Shown: piece by piece, positions 1 to 5,008 of the stretch
Numbering within the stretch: position 1 is the stretch's first letter
Layout of the letters: each line of letters starts with the position of its first letter
Assembly: GCA_946887085.1 (NCBI GenBank)
Contig: CAMPKG010000244.1
Location: 1-5,008 of the forward strand
Direction of reading: 5' to 3'
Length of the DNA: 5,008 nucleotides
DNA from: an uncultured Sphingobacteriales bacterium
GTDB taxonomy: Bacteria > Bacteroidota > Bacteroidia > Chitinophagales > Chitinophagaceae
Notes under the pieces: generated by a model
The model's input: only the letters and a program-made list of their open reading frames with translations
What the model was told of the DNA's origin: nothing
The model's database searches: none
Program-made: the position numbers and the translations under genes

Positions 1-1353
1 CTCTTTGTCATGCTCCTTCAGTATATAACAAACAATGGGAGCCAGCAGGCAGATAACCGGCACTGCTCCTTCTATCAATTTTCTTTTTGTCAGTATCCCA
101 AATGCAAACAACGCCAGCAGCGGGCCATAGGTATAACCCGCCACTACCAGCAGTGTTTGTATCAACGAGCCATTATCCACCTCACGGAAAAAGAACACAC
201 AGGCGAGGAATATGATGGCAAATACATTATGCACGATCAGGCGAACTTTCGATTTCTTTTTCTCATCCCAGTCGCTACGGCGTTTCATGCCGAGGATATC
301 GATGCAGTAAGAAGATGTAAGGGCGGTTAGTGCCCCATCTGCGCTGGGGAAGAGTGCCGATACCAGGCCTATCAGGAAACAAACGGTAATAAAGAATGGC
401 AGGCCGCTTTGTACAGCTATGGTCGGGAAGAGGTCATCGCCGGTAGCGGTAATTGCATGCGCATCGGCATATAAGTAAAGCAGCCCGCCCAGCAAGAGGA
501 AAAGGAAATTGACCACCAGCAACGTAAAACAGAAAGTGATCATGTTCTTCTGTGAATCTTTCAGGTTGCTTACGCTGATGTTCTTTTGCATCATCTCCTG
601 GTCGAGTCCCGTCATGGCGATGGTGATGAATGCACCGCCAAGTATCTGTTTCAGGAAAAAGTTAGGAGCCATCGGGTCGGTGTAAATGAGCTTTGCATAG
701 CCTTTTTCCTGCATGGCCTGCCAGGTTGAGCTCAGATCGAGGCCAAGATTGTTCATTATATAAATAACGCAAACAACAAGCCCAAGTAACATGAAAGTAG
801 TTTGCAGCGTGTCTGTCCACACAATTGTTTTTACCCCACCACGATACGTATAAAGAAGAATGAGCGCAAGAATGATAATGGAAGTGATCTCGAAGGGAAT
901 GCCCATATCCTCAAGGATAAATTTCTCCAGTACTTTTATTACGAGGTAGAGCCTGAGCGTAGCCCCCAGTGTTCTCGACAGGATAAAGAACAACGCCCCT
1001 GTTTTGTAAGATGTGATACCTAAACGCTTATCGAGATAAGTATAGATAGATGTCAGGTTCATGCTATAGTAGATCGGCAACAGGATAAAAGCCACAGCAA
1101 AATACCCTAACCAATAACCGATAACCACCTGGAAATAGTTGAACCCCTGTGGCCCAACCGTACCGGGCACCGAGATAAAGGTCATACCCGACAGCGAGGT
1201 GCCGATCATGCCGAAGGCTACCACCCACCATTTACTGCTGCGGTTGCCGATGAAAAAAGATTCGTTGTTGGAATTGCGTGAGGTGTAAAAAGCGATGCCC
1301 AGCAGCAACATGAAATATGCCAGGACGATATATAGCAAAACAGCAGAACCCAT
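1..1353 (-). CDS. Sodium:solute symporter (SSS family), N-terminal 451 residues; gene continues past base 1
   Basis: The reverse strand is open from ATG 1353-1351 to base 1, giving 451 residues of a very hydrophobic protein. It begins MGSAVLLYIVLAYFMLLLG (first membrane segment), followed by FFIGNRSSKWW and GTSLSGMTFISVPG, which are typical of the SSS family (TC 2.A.21, LeuT fold). YTYRGGVKTIVWTDTLQ lies about 170-186 and the family segment PSADGALTALTSSYCIDI about 336-353. Known members use the sodium gradient to import sugars, amino acids, carboxylates or vitamins across the inner membrane; the substrate cannot be read from sequence. Members usually have about 480-560 residues, so only the C-terminal end is missing. 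The start is firm: a TAG in the same frame lies in the hairpin loop just upstream, and the next ATG (codon 15) would cut the first membrane segment. There is no Shine-Dalgarno sequence. A terminator hairpin ends 21 bases before the start. Confidence 0.93.
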   Translation of the reverse strand, partial: MGSAVLLYIVLAYFMLLLGIAFYTSRNSNNESFFIGNRSSKWWVVAFGMIGTSLSGMTFISVPGTVGPQGFNYFQVVIGYWLGYFAVAFILLPIYYSMNLTSIYTYLDKRLGITSYKTGALFFILSRTLGATLRLYLVIKVLEKFILEDMGIPFEITSIIILALILLYTYRGGVKTIVWTDTLQTTFMLLGLVVCVIYIMNNLGLDLSSTWQAMQEKGYAKLIYTDPMAPNFFLKQILGGAFITIAMTGLDQEMMQKNISVSNLKDSQKNMITFCFTLLVVNFLFLLLGGLLYLYADAHAITATGDDLFPTIAVQSGLPFFITVCFLIGLVSALFPSADGALTALTSSYCIDILGMKRRSDWDEKKKSKVRLIVHNVFAIIFLACVFFFREVDNGSLIQTLLVVAGYTYGPLLALFAFGILTKRKLIEGAVPVICLLAPIVCYILKEHDKE

Positions 1354-1360
1354 GAATGTG

Positions 1361-1400
1361 AAAATAAAATAAAATGAGAGCTTTCCCTAAAAAGCTCTCA
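1361..1400 (-). terminator. Intrinsic terminator after the beta-barrel gene
   Basis: A perfect 10-bp inverted repeat, TGAGAGCTTT at 1375-1384 and AAAGCTCTCA at 1391-1400, encloses a 6-base loop. Read on the reverse strand it is followed by TTTTATTTTATTTT (1374-1361), the T-rich tail of a rho-independent terminator. It starts 19 bases after the beta-barrel stop codon. On the forward strand the hairpin has no T tract, so it is assigned to leftward transcription. It is unusual in ending only about 7 bases of non-tail sequence before the symporter ATG. Confidence 0.85.
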
Positions 1401-1419
1401 GATATAAAAAGAAGATGTT

Positions 1420-2064
1420 TTAGAAGCCTACGTTGAAGCCGAAGCGGATGTCTACACGCCTGTAATATGGGCTGCCCGGCTCTTGCAACACATCATAAAG
1501 AAGTATGCCGACCAATGATAAGCGATCTGTGATTGGTTGTCTGATTCCTGCTCCAACCAATATACTCGGAACAAAAACCCTCTCCAATTCAACAGAATAG
1601 TTATTCTCCCAATCGACAAATCTCTTGTAGCTATTCATTTCAGGTTCGAGGTGCACAAAAATATTGTTGAACACGAGATATCTCGCCCACAGGCTAGCCG
1701 AATATATGGACGTCTTTAAGTGAAAATCGTTTACAGGATATGGAGTGGGTTGTGATGTGTCGTAGTACTGCTTCGCCTGTTTGTTACCATAGTATTGATA
1801 GCCAAGACCAATTCCGGCCGCTAATTTATCAGTAAATCGGTATCCGACTATTGGTGACAACCCAAGATTAGTTATTCCATTTCCGATACCAAATATCAAC
1901 CCTCCACCAAATATCAATTTACTTTTATCAAATTTCTTATCCTCTTCTTTCTGCCTTTTGCGGTAATCGCTGACAGGGCGGCCGCTGCTGCTGTAAACCG
2001 TATCCTGCGCAAACGCGCTAACACCTGTAACAGAAACTATTAATGCTAATAATATCTTCTTCAT
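1420..2064 (-). CDS. Secreted outer-membrane beta-barrel-like protein, 214 aa, function unknown
   Basis: The N-terminus is a clear Sec signal peptide: two lysines at 2-3, a hydrophobic core LLALIVSVTGVSA, and a likely signal peptidase I cut after AFAQ (about residue 20). A charged linker follows (RKRQKEEDKKFDKSK, about 35-49). After it come alternating hydrophobic/aromatic strands with glycine-rich turns, for example LIFGGGLIFGIGNG and KLAAGIGLGYQYYG. The chain ends in FGFNVGF, a terminal phenylalanine typical of outer-membrane barrels. About 190 mature residues would suit an 8-stranded barrel. The family resembles the many small barrel proteins of Bacteroidota; no enzymatic motif is visible. 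A terminator-like hairpin lies upstream and a strong terminator downstream, so it is probably transcribed alone. It appears more AT-rich by eye than the flanking genes. Barrel assignment is inferred from strand pattern, not homology search. Confidence 0.85.
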   Translation of the reverse strand: MKKILLALIVSVTGVSAFAQDTVYSSSGRPVSDYRKRQKEEDKKFDKSKLIFGGGLIFGIGNGITNLGLSPIVGYRFTDKLAAGIGLGYQYYGNKQAKQYYDTSQPTPYPVNDFHLKTSIYSASLWARYLVFNNIFVHLEPEMNSYKRFVDWENNYSVELERVFVPSILVGAGIRQPITDRLSLVGILLYDVLQEPGSPYYRRVDIRFGFNVGF

Positions 2065-2080
2065 ATAAACTTATCTGCAA

Positions 2081-2088
2081 CGAAGTTA
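2081..2088 (-). promoter_or_regulatory. Weak candidate -7 element for the beta-barrel gene
   Basis: On the reverse strand this reads TAACTTCG, seven of eight positions of the Bacteroidota -7 consensus TAnnTTTG. It lies 16 bases before the beta-barrel ATG and just beyond the T tract of the upstream terminator, where a promoter is needed. No TTG at the -33 position is visible, because that region is the GC-rich hairpin, so the call is tentative. Confidence 0.25.
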
Positions 2089-2092
2089 TAGT

Positions 2093-2110
2093 AAAAACGC
2101 GCTCTGCGCG
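2093..2110 (-). terminator. Candidate intrinsic terminator after the FAD-dependent dehydrogenase
   Basis: Read leftward, the sequence is CGCGC, loop AGA, GCGCG, then TTTTT: a short but all-GC 5-bp stem (a G-T pair could add a sixth) with a five-T tail. It lies about 50 bases after the dehydrogenase stop codon at 2160-2162. The short stem and tail leave some doubt. The upstream arm (2106-2110) can also pair with the GC-rich sequence on its other side. Confidence 0.55.
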
Positions 2111-2121
2111 CGGCCGCGTGC
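2106..2121. repeat. GC-rich imperfect palindrome between dehydrogenase and beta-barrel genes
   Basis: GCGCGCGGCCGCGTGC is a 16-bp palindrome with one mismatched pair (2108/2119), centred on GGCC. It contains only G and C apart from one T, in a gap flanked by much more AT-rich DNA. As RNA it could form a stem with a GGCC loop. It shares bases 2106-2110 with the candidate terminator, so the two folds exclude each other. Confidence 0.5.
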
Positions 2122-2131
2122 GCTGTCGGCA

Positions 2132-2165
2132 GCCTGAGATGTAAAAGTTCTCTTAAAACTCAGGC
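2132..2165 (-). repeat. Inverted repeat spanning the dehydrogenase stop codon
   Basis: GCCTGAG (2132-2138) and CTCAGGC (2159-2165) form a perfect 7-bp inverted repeat around a 20-base AT-rich interior. The right arm covers the TGA stop codon at 2160-2162. No T tract follows, so it is not a canonical terminator. It might protect the 3' end of the messenger or be chance. Confidence 0.4.
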
Positions 2166-3590
2166 AAATATCTTCCCGGGATTCAAAATGCCATGGGGAT
2201 CAAATACCTGTTTGATGTTTTTCATCAGGCCCAGCTGCACCTCGTTGAATGCAATGTCGATATAACTTTTCTGCACCAGGCCAATGCCATGCTCGCCTGA
2301 TATAGTCCCCCCCAGCCGCACTACTTCTCCGAAAAGCTTACGTATCCCTTCGGGTAATTTTACCTTCCAGTCCTCGTCGCTCATGTTGCCTTTCACTATG
2401 TTGACATGCAGGTTGCCGTCACCGGCATGGCCATAACACACTGAATGAAAACCATATTCTTTTCCTATCTCTTTTATAATGCGCAGCAGTTCCGGCAACT
2501 CGGCTCGCGGCACCACGGTATCTTCTTCTTTATAGATGGAATTGCTTTTCACAGCCTCACCGACTTTGCGCCTCAGCGTCCAGAGCATTTGTTTTTGCTC
2601 GTGGCTATCAGCAAATAATATTTCGTCGATATCATACTGCTGTACAATTTCCGAGATCGCTTCCATTTCTTTATACAGCTGATCGAGGTTATTGCCATCA
2701 ACTTCTATCAGCAGGTGTGCCTGTATATCGTCGGGCAAAGAAACTCCCGCCGATTGCACATATTTCATCGACCATTCTATAGCATCGCGCTCCATGAACT
2801 CCAGCGCCGATGGCAGGTAGCCTGCCATAAATATAGCATTCACCGCCGCACAGGCTTCTATCGATGAGCGGAATGGAACCAGCATCAGCAGGTCGTGCAG
2901 CGTGGCGGGTATCAGCTTCAATACTATTTTCGTGATAACCGCCAGTGTGCCTTCGCTGCCTACTATTAATTGAGTCAGGTTATAGCCTGTTGCATTTTTT
3001 AAAACGTTCGCGCCGGTCCAGAGCACTTCACCATTTGGCAATACTATCTCCAGGTTAAGCACGTAGTCTTTCACCACACCGTATTTCACGGCACGCGGGC
3101 CTCCTGAATTCTCTGAAACATTTCCTCCTATAAAGCAGGAACCCTTACTCGCCGGATCGGGTGGGTACATCAGGCCTTCTGCTTTTACATGCTCCTGCAG
3201 TTCCTGCGTTATCACTCCCGGCTCCACTACCACCTGCAGGTTGCGCTTATCTACATTAATGATCTTGTTGAAGCGTTTCATATCCAGCACCACCCCGGCA
3301 TGCACAGGAAGCGCGCCACCGCTAAGGCCAGTACCTGCCCCGCGAGGGGTAACGGGCAACAAATGTTCGTTGCAATATTTCATTATGGCGCTGACTGCCT
3401 CTACGGTTCCGGGCTGCAACACTACTTCGGGCAAGTAATGCAGGTCTTCTGTCTGATCAGATGCAGCGATGGCCAGGTTCTCTTCATCCACAAACACATT
3501 CACCATTCCCGGCACCAACCGGAAAAAAGCCACATCAGCTTCCGTTATTTTCCGAAACTCCATCCCCCAAAGGTCTGTCAAACCGGCCAT
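2160..3590 (-). CDS. GlcD-like FAD-dependent 2-hydroxyacid dehydrogenase (glycolate / D-lactate / D-2-hydroxyglutarate type)
   Basis: This 476-residue protein has the full layout of the GlcD/D-lactate dehydrogenase family (VAO/PCMH fold). The N-terminal FAD domain carries PRGAGTGLSGGALP (82-95), PPDPASKGSCFIGGN (143-157) with SENSGGP (159-165), and GSEGTLAVITKI (211-222). The C-terminal FAD-oxidase domain carries WTLRRKVGEA (337-346), HAGDGNLH (388-395), SGEHGIG (431-437) and FDPHGILNPGKIF (463-475). In characterised relatives the two histidines of HxGDGNxH and the glutamate of SGEHG bind a metal next to the substrate; all are present here. The enzyme would oxidise a 2-hydroxyacid to the 2-oxoacid in the cytoplasm or at the membrane face, with an acceptor that cannot be read. 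No GlcE or GlcF partner is in the window. Start: ATG 3590 is the first ATG, without a Shine-Dalgarno; codon 10 (3563), giving MEFRKITEADV, is an equally plausible start. Confidence 0.94.
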   Translation of the reverse strand: MAGLTDLWGMEFRKITEADVAFFRLVPGMVNVFVDEENLAIAASDQTEDLHYLPEVVLQPGTVEAVSAIMKYCNEHLLPVTPRGAGTGLSGGALPVHAGVVLDMKRFNKIINVDKRNLQVVVEPGVITQELQEHVKAEGLMYPPDPASKGSCFIGGNVSENSGGPRAVKYGVVKDYVLNLEIVLPNGEVLWTGANVLKNATGYNLTQLIVGSEGTLAVITKIVLKLIPATLHDLLMLVPFRSSIEACAAVNAIFMAGYLPSALEFMERDAIEWSMKYVQSAGVSLPDDIQAHLLIEVDGNNLDQLYKEMEAISEIVQQYDIDEILFADSHEQKQMLWTLRRKVGEAVKSNSIYKEEDTVVPRAELPELLRIIKEIGKEYGFHSVCYGHAGDGNLHVNIVKGNMSDEDWKVKLPEGIRKLFGEVVRLGGTISGEHGIGLVQKSYIDIAFNEVQLGLMKNIKQVFDPHGILNPGKIFA

Positions 3591-3645
3591 AAATCAAACG
3601 TTTTCAATCGCTACTGTACTTAACAAAATATTTTCCATAAAAAGG

Positions 3646-3664
3646 TACTATGCATTGCATAGTA
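3646..3664. promoter_or_regulatory. Palindromic operator, probable PadR binding site
   Basis: TACTATGCATTGCATAGTA is a perfect inverted repeat: two 9-bp arms around a single central T at 3655. It covers the TTG (-33) element of the PadR promoter. PadR proteins bind as dimers to inverted repeats and commonly repress their own operon, so this is the natural autorepression site. The assignment to this PadR is inferred from position and symmetry. Confidence 0.7.
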
Positions 3665-3685
3665 TTACAATTATGCATACATTTG
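3655..3685 (+). promoter_or_regulatory. Bacteroidota-type promoter of the padR-pspC operon
   Basis: TTG (3655-3657), a 20-base spacer, and TACATTTG (3678-3685) match the Bacteroidota sigma factor consensus TTG / TAnnTTTG, with spacing inside the usual range. Transcription should begin near 3690-3693, leaving a leader of about 10-13 bases before the ATG at 3703. The -33 element lies inside the 19-bp palindrome. Confidence 0.7.
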
Positions 3686-3702
3686 TACCAGAAATCCGGA
3701 GA

Positions 3703-4035
3703 ATGGCTATAGAGAATACAGAATCGCAAATGAGAAAAGGGCTGCTGGAGCTTTGCATACTTGGCATTATCCAGCGCGAGAAGGAGGCATACCCCAGCGA
3801 TATACTTGAACAGCTGAAAGAAGCGCGGCTGGTGGTGTTGGAGGGCACGTTGTATCCCTTGCTCACCCGGCTGAAAAATGCTGGCTTTCTCACTTACAGG
3901 TGGGAGGAATCTCCCAGCGGGCCGCCGCGTAAGTATTATGCGCTCACCAAACCCGGGGTGAAATTTTATGCACAGCTCAGGCAAACCTGGGATGAGCTCA
4001 GCAACGCAGTCAATCATTTAACCACCACATTATAA
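3703..4035 (+). CDS. PadR family transcriptional repressor, 110 aa
   Basis: The protein is a compact PadR-type winged-helix DNA-binding protein. Helices around RKGLLELCILGII (11-23) and SDILEQLKE (32-40) lead into the family signature EGTLYPLLTRLKNAGFLTYRW (47-67). The wing, SPSGPPRKYYALTKPG (70-85), is followed by a final helix for dimerisation. With no long C-terminal domain it belongs to the short PadR subtype. PadR repressors bind inverted repeats and often control a neighbouring membrane-protein gene. The start at 3703 is chosen because MAIENTESQMRKG resembles the usual N-terminus of Bacteroidota members. GGAGA lies directly before it, closer than an ideal ribosome site. The upstream in-frame ATG at 3673 precedes the predicted -7 element, so it would not be on the transcript. 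The next gene starts 10 bp after the stop, so the two form an operon. Confidence 0.95.
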   Translation: MAIENTESQMRKGLLELCILGIIQREKEAYPSDILEQLKEARLVVLEGTLYPLLTRLKNAGFLTYRWEESPSGPPRKYYALTKPGVKFYAQLRQTWDELSNAVNHLTTTL

Positions 4036-4045
4036 AACCAGCATT

Positions 4046-4714
4046 ATGCAACGCATCATCCAGATAACCATTGCAGGACGATTAATACCCATTGAAGAGG
4101 ATGGATACCTCCTTCTTAAAGATTACATCAGCTCCCTCGAAAGGCATTTTGCCGGCGAAGAAGGCAAAGAAGAGATCATACAGGATATCGAGGGCCGTAT
4201 AGCCGAACTATTTACCGCACGTGTCCAGTCGGGCACGCATGCGGTTGATAAAATGGATGTAGTGAAGGTGATAGAAACACTTGGCCCCGCAAGCGCACTG
4301 AACGAAGGCAGGGATGCATCAGGCAACCCCGCCAGCCATTTTCCTGCACCTTATGCACCCGGTCCGCACTATCATTATTCCAGCCGCAGGCTATTCCGCA
4401 ACCCTAACGACAGAATTATTGGTGGCGTTTGCAGCGGCATAGCAAATTACTTTGACATTGATCCGGTTATAGTACGACTAGTTTTTGTGGTTATGTTTTT
4501 AACAGCATTGATCGGTATTCCAGCTTATATACTTGCCTGGATCCTAATTCCTGTTGCCCGTACTCCCGAAGACATGAAATACATGTCCGGGGGCTCACCG
4601 ATGGATTTTCATACAATGAAACATAATATGAGCGGCGAACTGAAAGACCTGAAAATACGTGGTGAGCAAATGAGCCGTGAACTGAAAGATTTCTTCAGTA
4701 AGAAAAAATACTAA
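4046..4714 (+). CDS. PspC domain-containing inner-membrane protein, 222 aa
   Basis: Residues 1-85 form a soluble region (MQRIIQITIAGRLIPIEEDGY onward, with EEIIQDIEGRIAELF at 42-56) that regularly precedes PspC domains in Bacteroidota proteins. A proline- and histidine-rich linker (about 94-112) leads to the PspC domain: RRLFRNPNDRIIGGVCSGIA (114-133), NYFDIDPVIVRL (134-145), and a membrane segment from about 143 to 170 ending AWILIPVA. The charged C-terminus repeats MSGELKD (195-201) and MSRELKD (209-215), two heptads apart, which suggests a short amphipathic or coiled helix. In Enterobacteria PspC belongs to the envelope-stress phage-shock system. Here there is no PspA, PspB or PspF, and control is probably by the PadR 10 bp upstream, so the exact role is unknown. 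An envelope-stress or membrane-homeostasis role is inference. No strong ribosome site precedes the ATG. The TAA stop overlaps the stop of the opposing gene. Confidence 0.93.
   Translation: MQRIIQITIAGRLIPIEEDGYLLLKDYISSLERHFAGEEGKEEIIQDIEGRIAELFTARVQSGTHAVDKMDVVKVIETLGPASALNEGRDASGNPASHFPAPYAPGPHYHYSSRRLFRNPNDRIIGGVCSGIANYFDIDPVIVRLVFVVMFLTALIGIPAYILAWILIPVARTPEDMKYMSGGSPMDFHTMKHNMSGELKDLKIRGEQMSRELKDFFSKKKY
4628..4690 (+). repeat. Internal direct repeat encoding MSxELKD twice
   Basis: Two 21-base units (4628-4648 and 4670-4690) match at 18 of 21 positions and begin 42 bases apart. They encode MSGELKD and MSRELKD near the C-terminus of the PspC protein. Two of the three differences are silent third-position changes, which points to a small duplication kept for its helix rather than a very recent copy. 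Confidence 0.6.
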
Positions 4715-5008
4715 GCAAGGTCCTCATTAAAAAGAACGAAGTTGTAGCCCTGCACCCTGCAGGAGAAATTGTATTTACTCACTGCTGCGAATACGGCCTT
4801 GGAAGTTCCTTTGATCCAGCGGTCGTGTGTTTCTACTATCAACACCTTTGTTCGCGGCAGCCAGTCGCCGTAGCCGGTAGTGAATAGTGTTTTTTCAGCC
4901 CCTTCTACATCGAGCTTGAGCAGATCTATGGTTTGCCAATTGTTCTCGCGCATAATGTCGCTGATGCCCAGGGCGGTAAAACCCTGCTCACCATCTTTCA
5001 CCTCTTCC
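4711..5008 (-). CDS. FkbM family methyltransferase, C-terminal part; gene begins beyond the right edge
   Basis: The reverse strand is open from the right edge to a TAG at 4713-4711, about 98 residues. The fragment reads EEVKDGEQGFTALGISDIM and then IDLLKLDVEGAEKTLF, with VLIVETHD further on. The (I/L)KxDVEGxE motif followed by a strand ending in (V/I)E is the hallmark of the FkbM domain, an S-adenosylmethionine-dependent methyltransferase family that often O-methylates sugars or polyketides. The SAM-binding glycine motif would lie in the missing N-terminal part. The GTG at 5001 is not a likely start, since the frame continues upstream and the domain would be incomplete. The protein ends VQGYNFVLFNEDLA. 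The gene converges on the PspC gene with overlapping stop codons and no terminator hairpin between them. The substrate is unknown; neighbours in the window give no hint of a glycan cluster. Confidence 0.88.
   Translation of the reverse strand, partial: EEVKDGEQGFTALGISDIMRENNWQTIDLLKLDVEGAEKTLFTTGYGDWLPRTKVLIVETHDRWIKGTSKAVFAAVSKYNFSCRVQGYNFVLFNEDLA

Larger units (their letters stand above)
3591..3702. promoter_or_regulatory. Divergent control region between the dehydrogenase and padR
   Basis: These 112 bases lie between the leftward dehydrogenase ATG (3590) and the rightward PadR ATG (3703). The right half holds the PadR promoter and a palindromic operator. TATGCAT occurs twice in the same orientation (3649-3655 and 3672-3678, 23 bp apart), with a reversed partial copy at 3656-3662. 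GGTAC (3644-3648) and GTACC (3685-3689) enclose the whole cluster as an outer inverted repeat. The left half must hold the dehydrogenase promoter. The best candidate there is TATTTTG on the reverse strand (3630-3624), one base short of TAnnTTTG, and it is not convincing. Confidence 0.6.

Noticed and set aside
10..330. Forward open frame of 106 codons
   Set aside because: It lies entirely antisense to the symporter, whose reverse-strand translation is a convincing membrane protein. The forward translation is cysteine/glutamine-rich and resembles no family.
1978..2117. Two GCGGCCGC octamers 132 bp apart (1978-1985 and 2110-2117)
   Set aside because: The first falls in ordinary coding sequence (Ser-Gly-Arg-Pro codons) and the second is the centre of the GC palindrome. 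No longer shared sequence surrounds them, so this is probably coincidence.
3189..3623. Forward open frames of 144 and 65 codons opposite the dehydrogenase N-terminus
   Set aside because: They are antisense to strongly conserved FAD-domain motifs and their histidine/cysteine-rich translations look like complement artefacts.
3469..3702. Longer PadR reading frame starting at 3469 or at ATG 3673
   Set aside because: The extension runs antisense through the dehydrogenase start and across the PadR promoter. The family N-terminus and the predicted transcription start both favour 3703.
3604..4017. Reverse-strand open frames (137 and 81 codons) opposite padR
   Set aside because: They are shadows of the PadR coding sequence, with no recognisable domain.
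4690..4705. TTTCTT-cagt-AAGAAA hairpin at the end of the PspC gene
   Set aside because: The stem is almost all A-T, lies inside the coding sequence, and has no T tract after it on either strand, so it is unlikely to be a terminator.
1..5008. Search for tRNA, rRNA, CRISPR arrays, insertion sequences, attachment sites or a phage/defence module
   Set aside because: No repeat-spacer pattern, terminal inverted repeats, transposase or integrase motifs, or tRNA-like cloverleaf was seen. Almost all of the window is explained by six protein genes and short gaps.

Overview
The window looks like ordinary chromosomal DNA of a Bacteroidota bacterium, most likely of the Chitinophagaceae type. This is inferred from the protein families present (a PadR gene paired with a Bacteroidota-style PspC protein, a small signal-peptide beta-barrel protein, an SSS symporter), from the near absence of well-placed Shine-Dalgarno sequences, and from one clear promoter of the Bacteroidota type (TTG, 20 bases, TACATTTG). 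No RNA gene, mobile element or CRISPR array was found.

Layout. Three genes run leftward from a divergent control region at 3591-3702. They are a GlcD-like FAD-dependent 2-hydroxyacid dehydrogenase (3590-2160), a small secreted beta-barrel protein (2064-1420), and the N-terminal 451 residues of a sodium:solute symporter that leaves the window at base 1. They are probably not one simple operon, because a candidate intrinsic terminator follows the dehydrogenase (2093-2110) and a stronger one follows the barrel gene (1361-1400). Running rightward from the same control region is a two-gene operon: a short PadR-type repressor (3703-4035) and, 10 bp later, a PspC-domain membrane protein (4046-4714). 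A leftward FkbM-type methyltransferase enters from the right edge, and its stop codon overlaps the PspC stop codon.

How the genes work together. The best-supported regulatory unit is PadR-PspC. The PadR promoter carries a perfect 19-bp inverted repeat over its -33 element, as expected for autorepression, and the same site lies 65 bp upstream of the dehydrogenase start. The repressor may therefore set the level of its own operon and perhaps also of the dehydrogenase. The symporter, barrel protein and dehydrogenase could be functionally linked (solute uptake and 2-hydroxyacid oxidation), but the sequence does not prove it.

Nothing here clearly amounts to an undescribed system. The points most worth a second look are the PadR operator/promoter architecture, the terminator placed only 21 bases before the symporter start codon, and the overlapping alternative hairpins downstream of the dehydrogenase.
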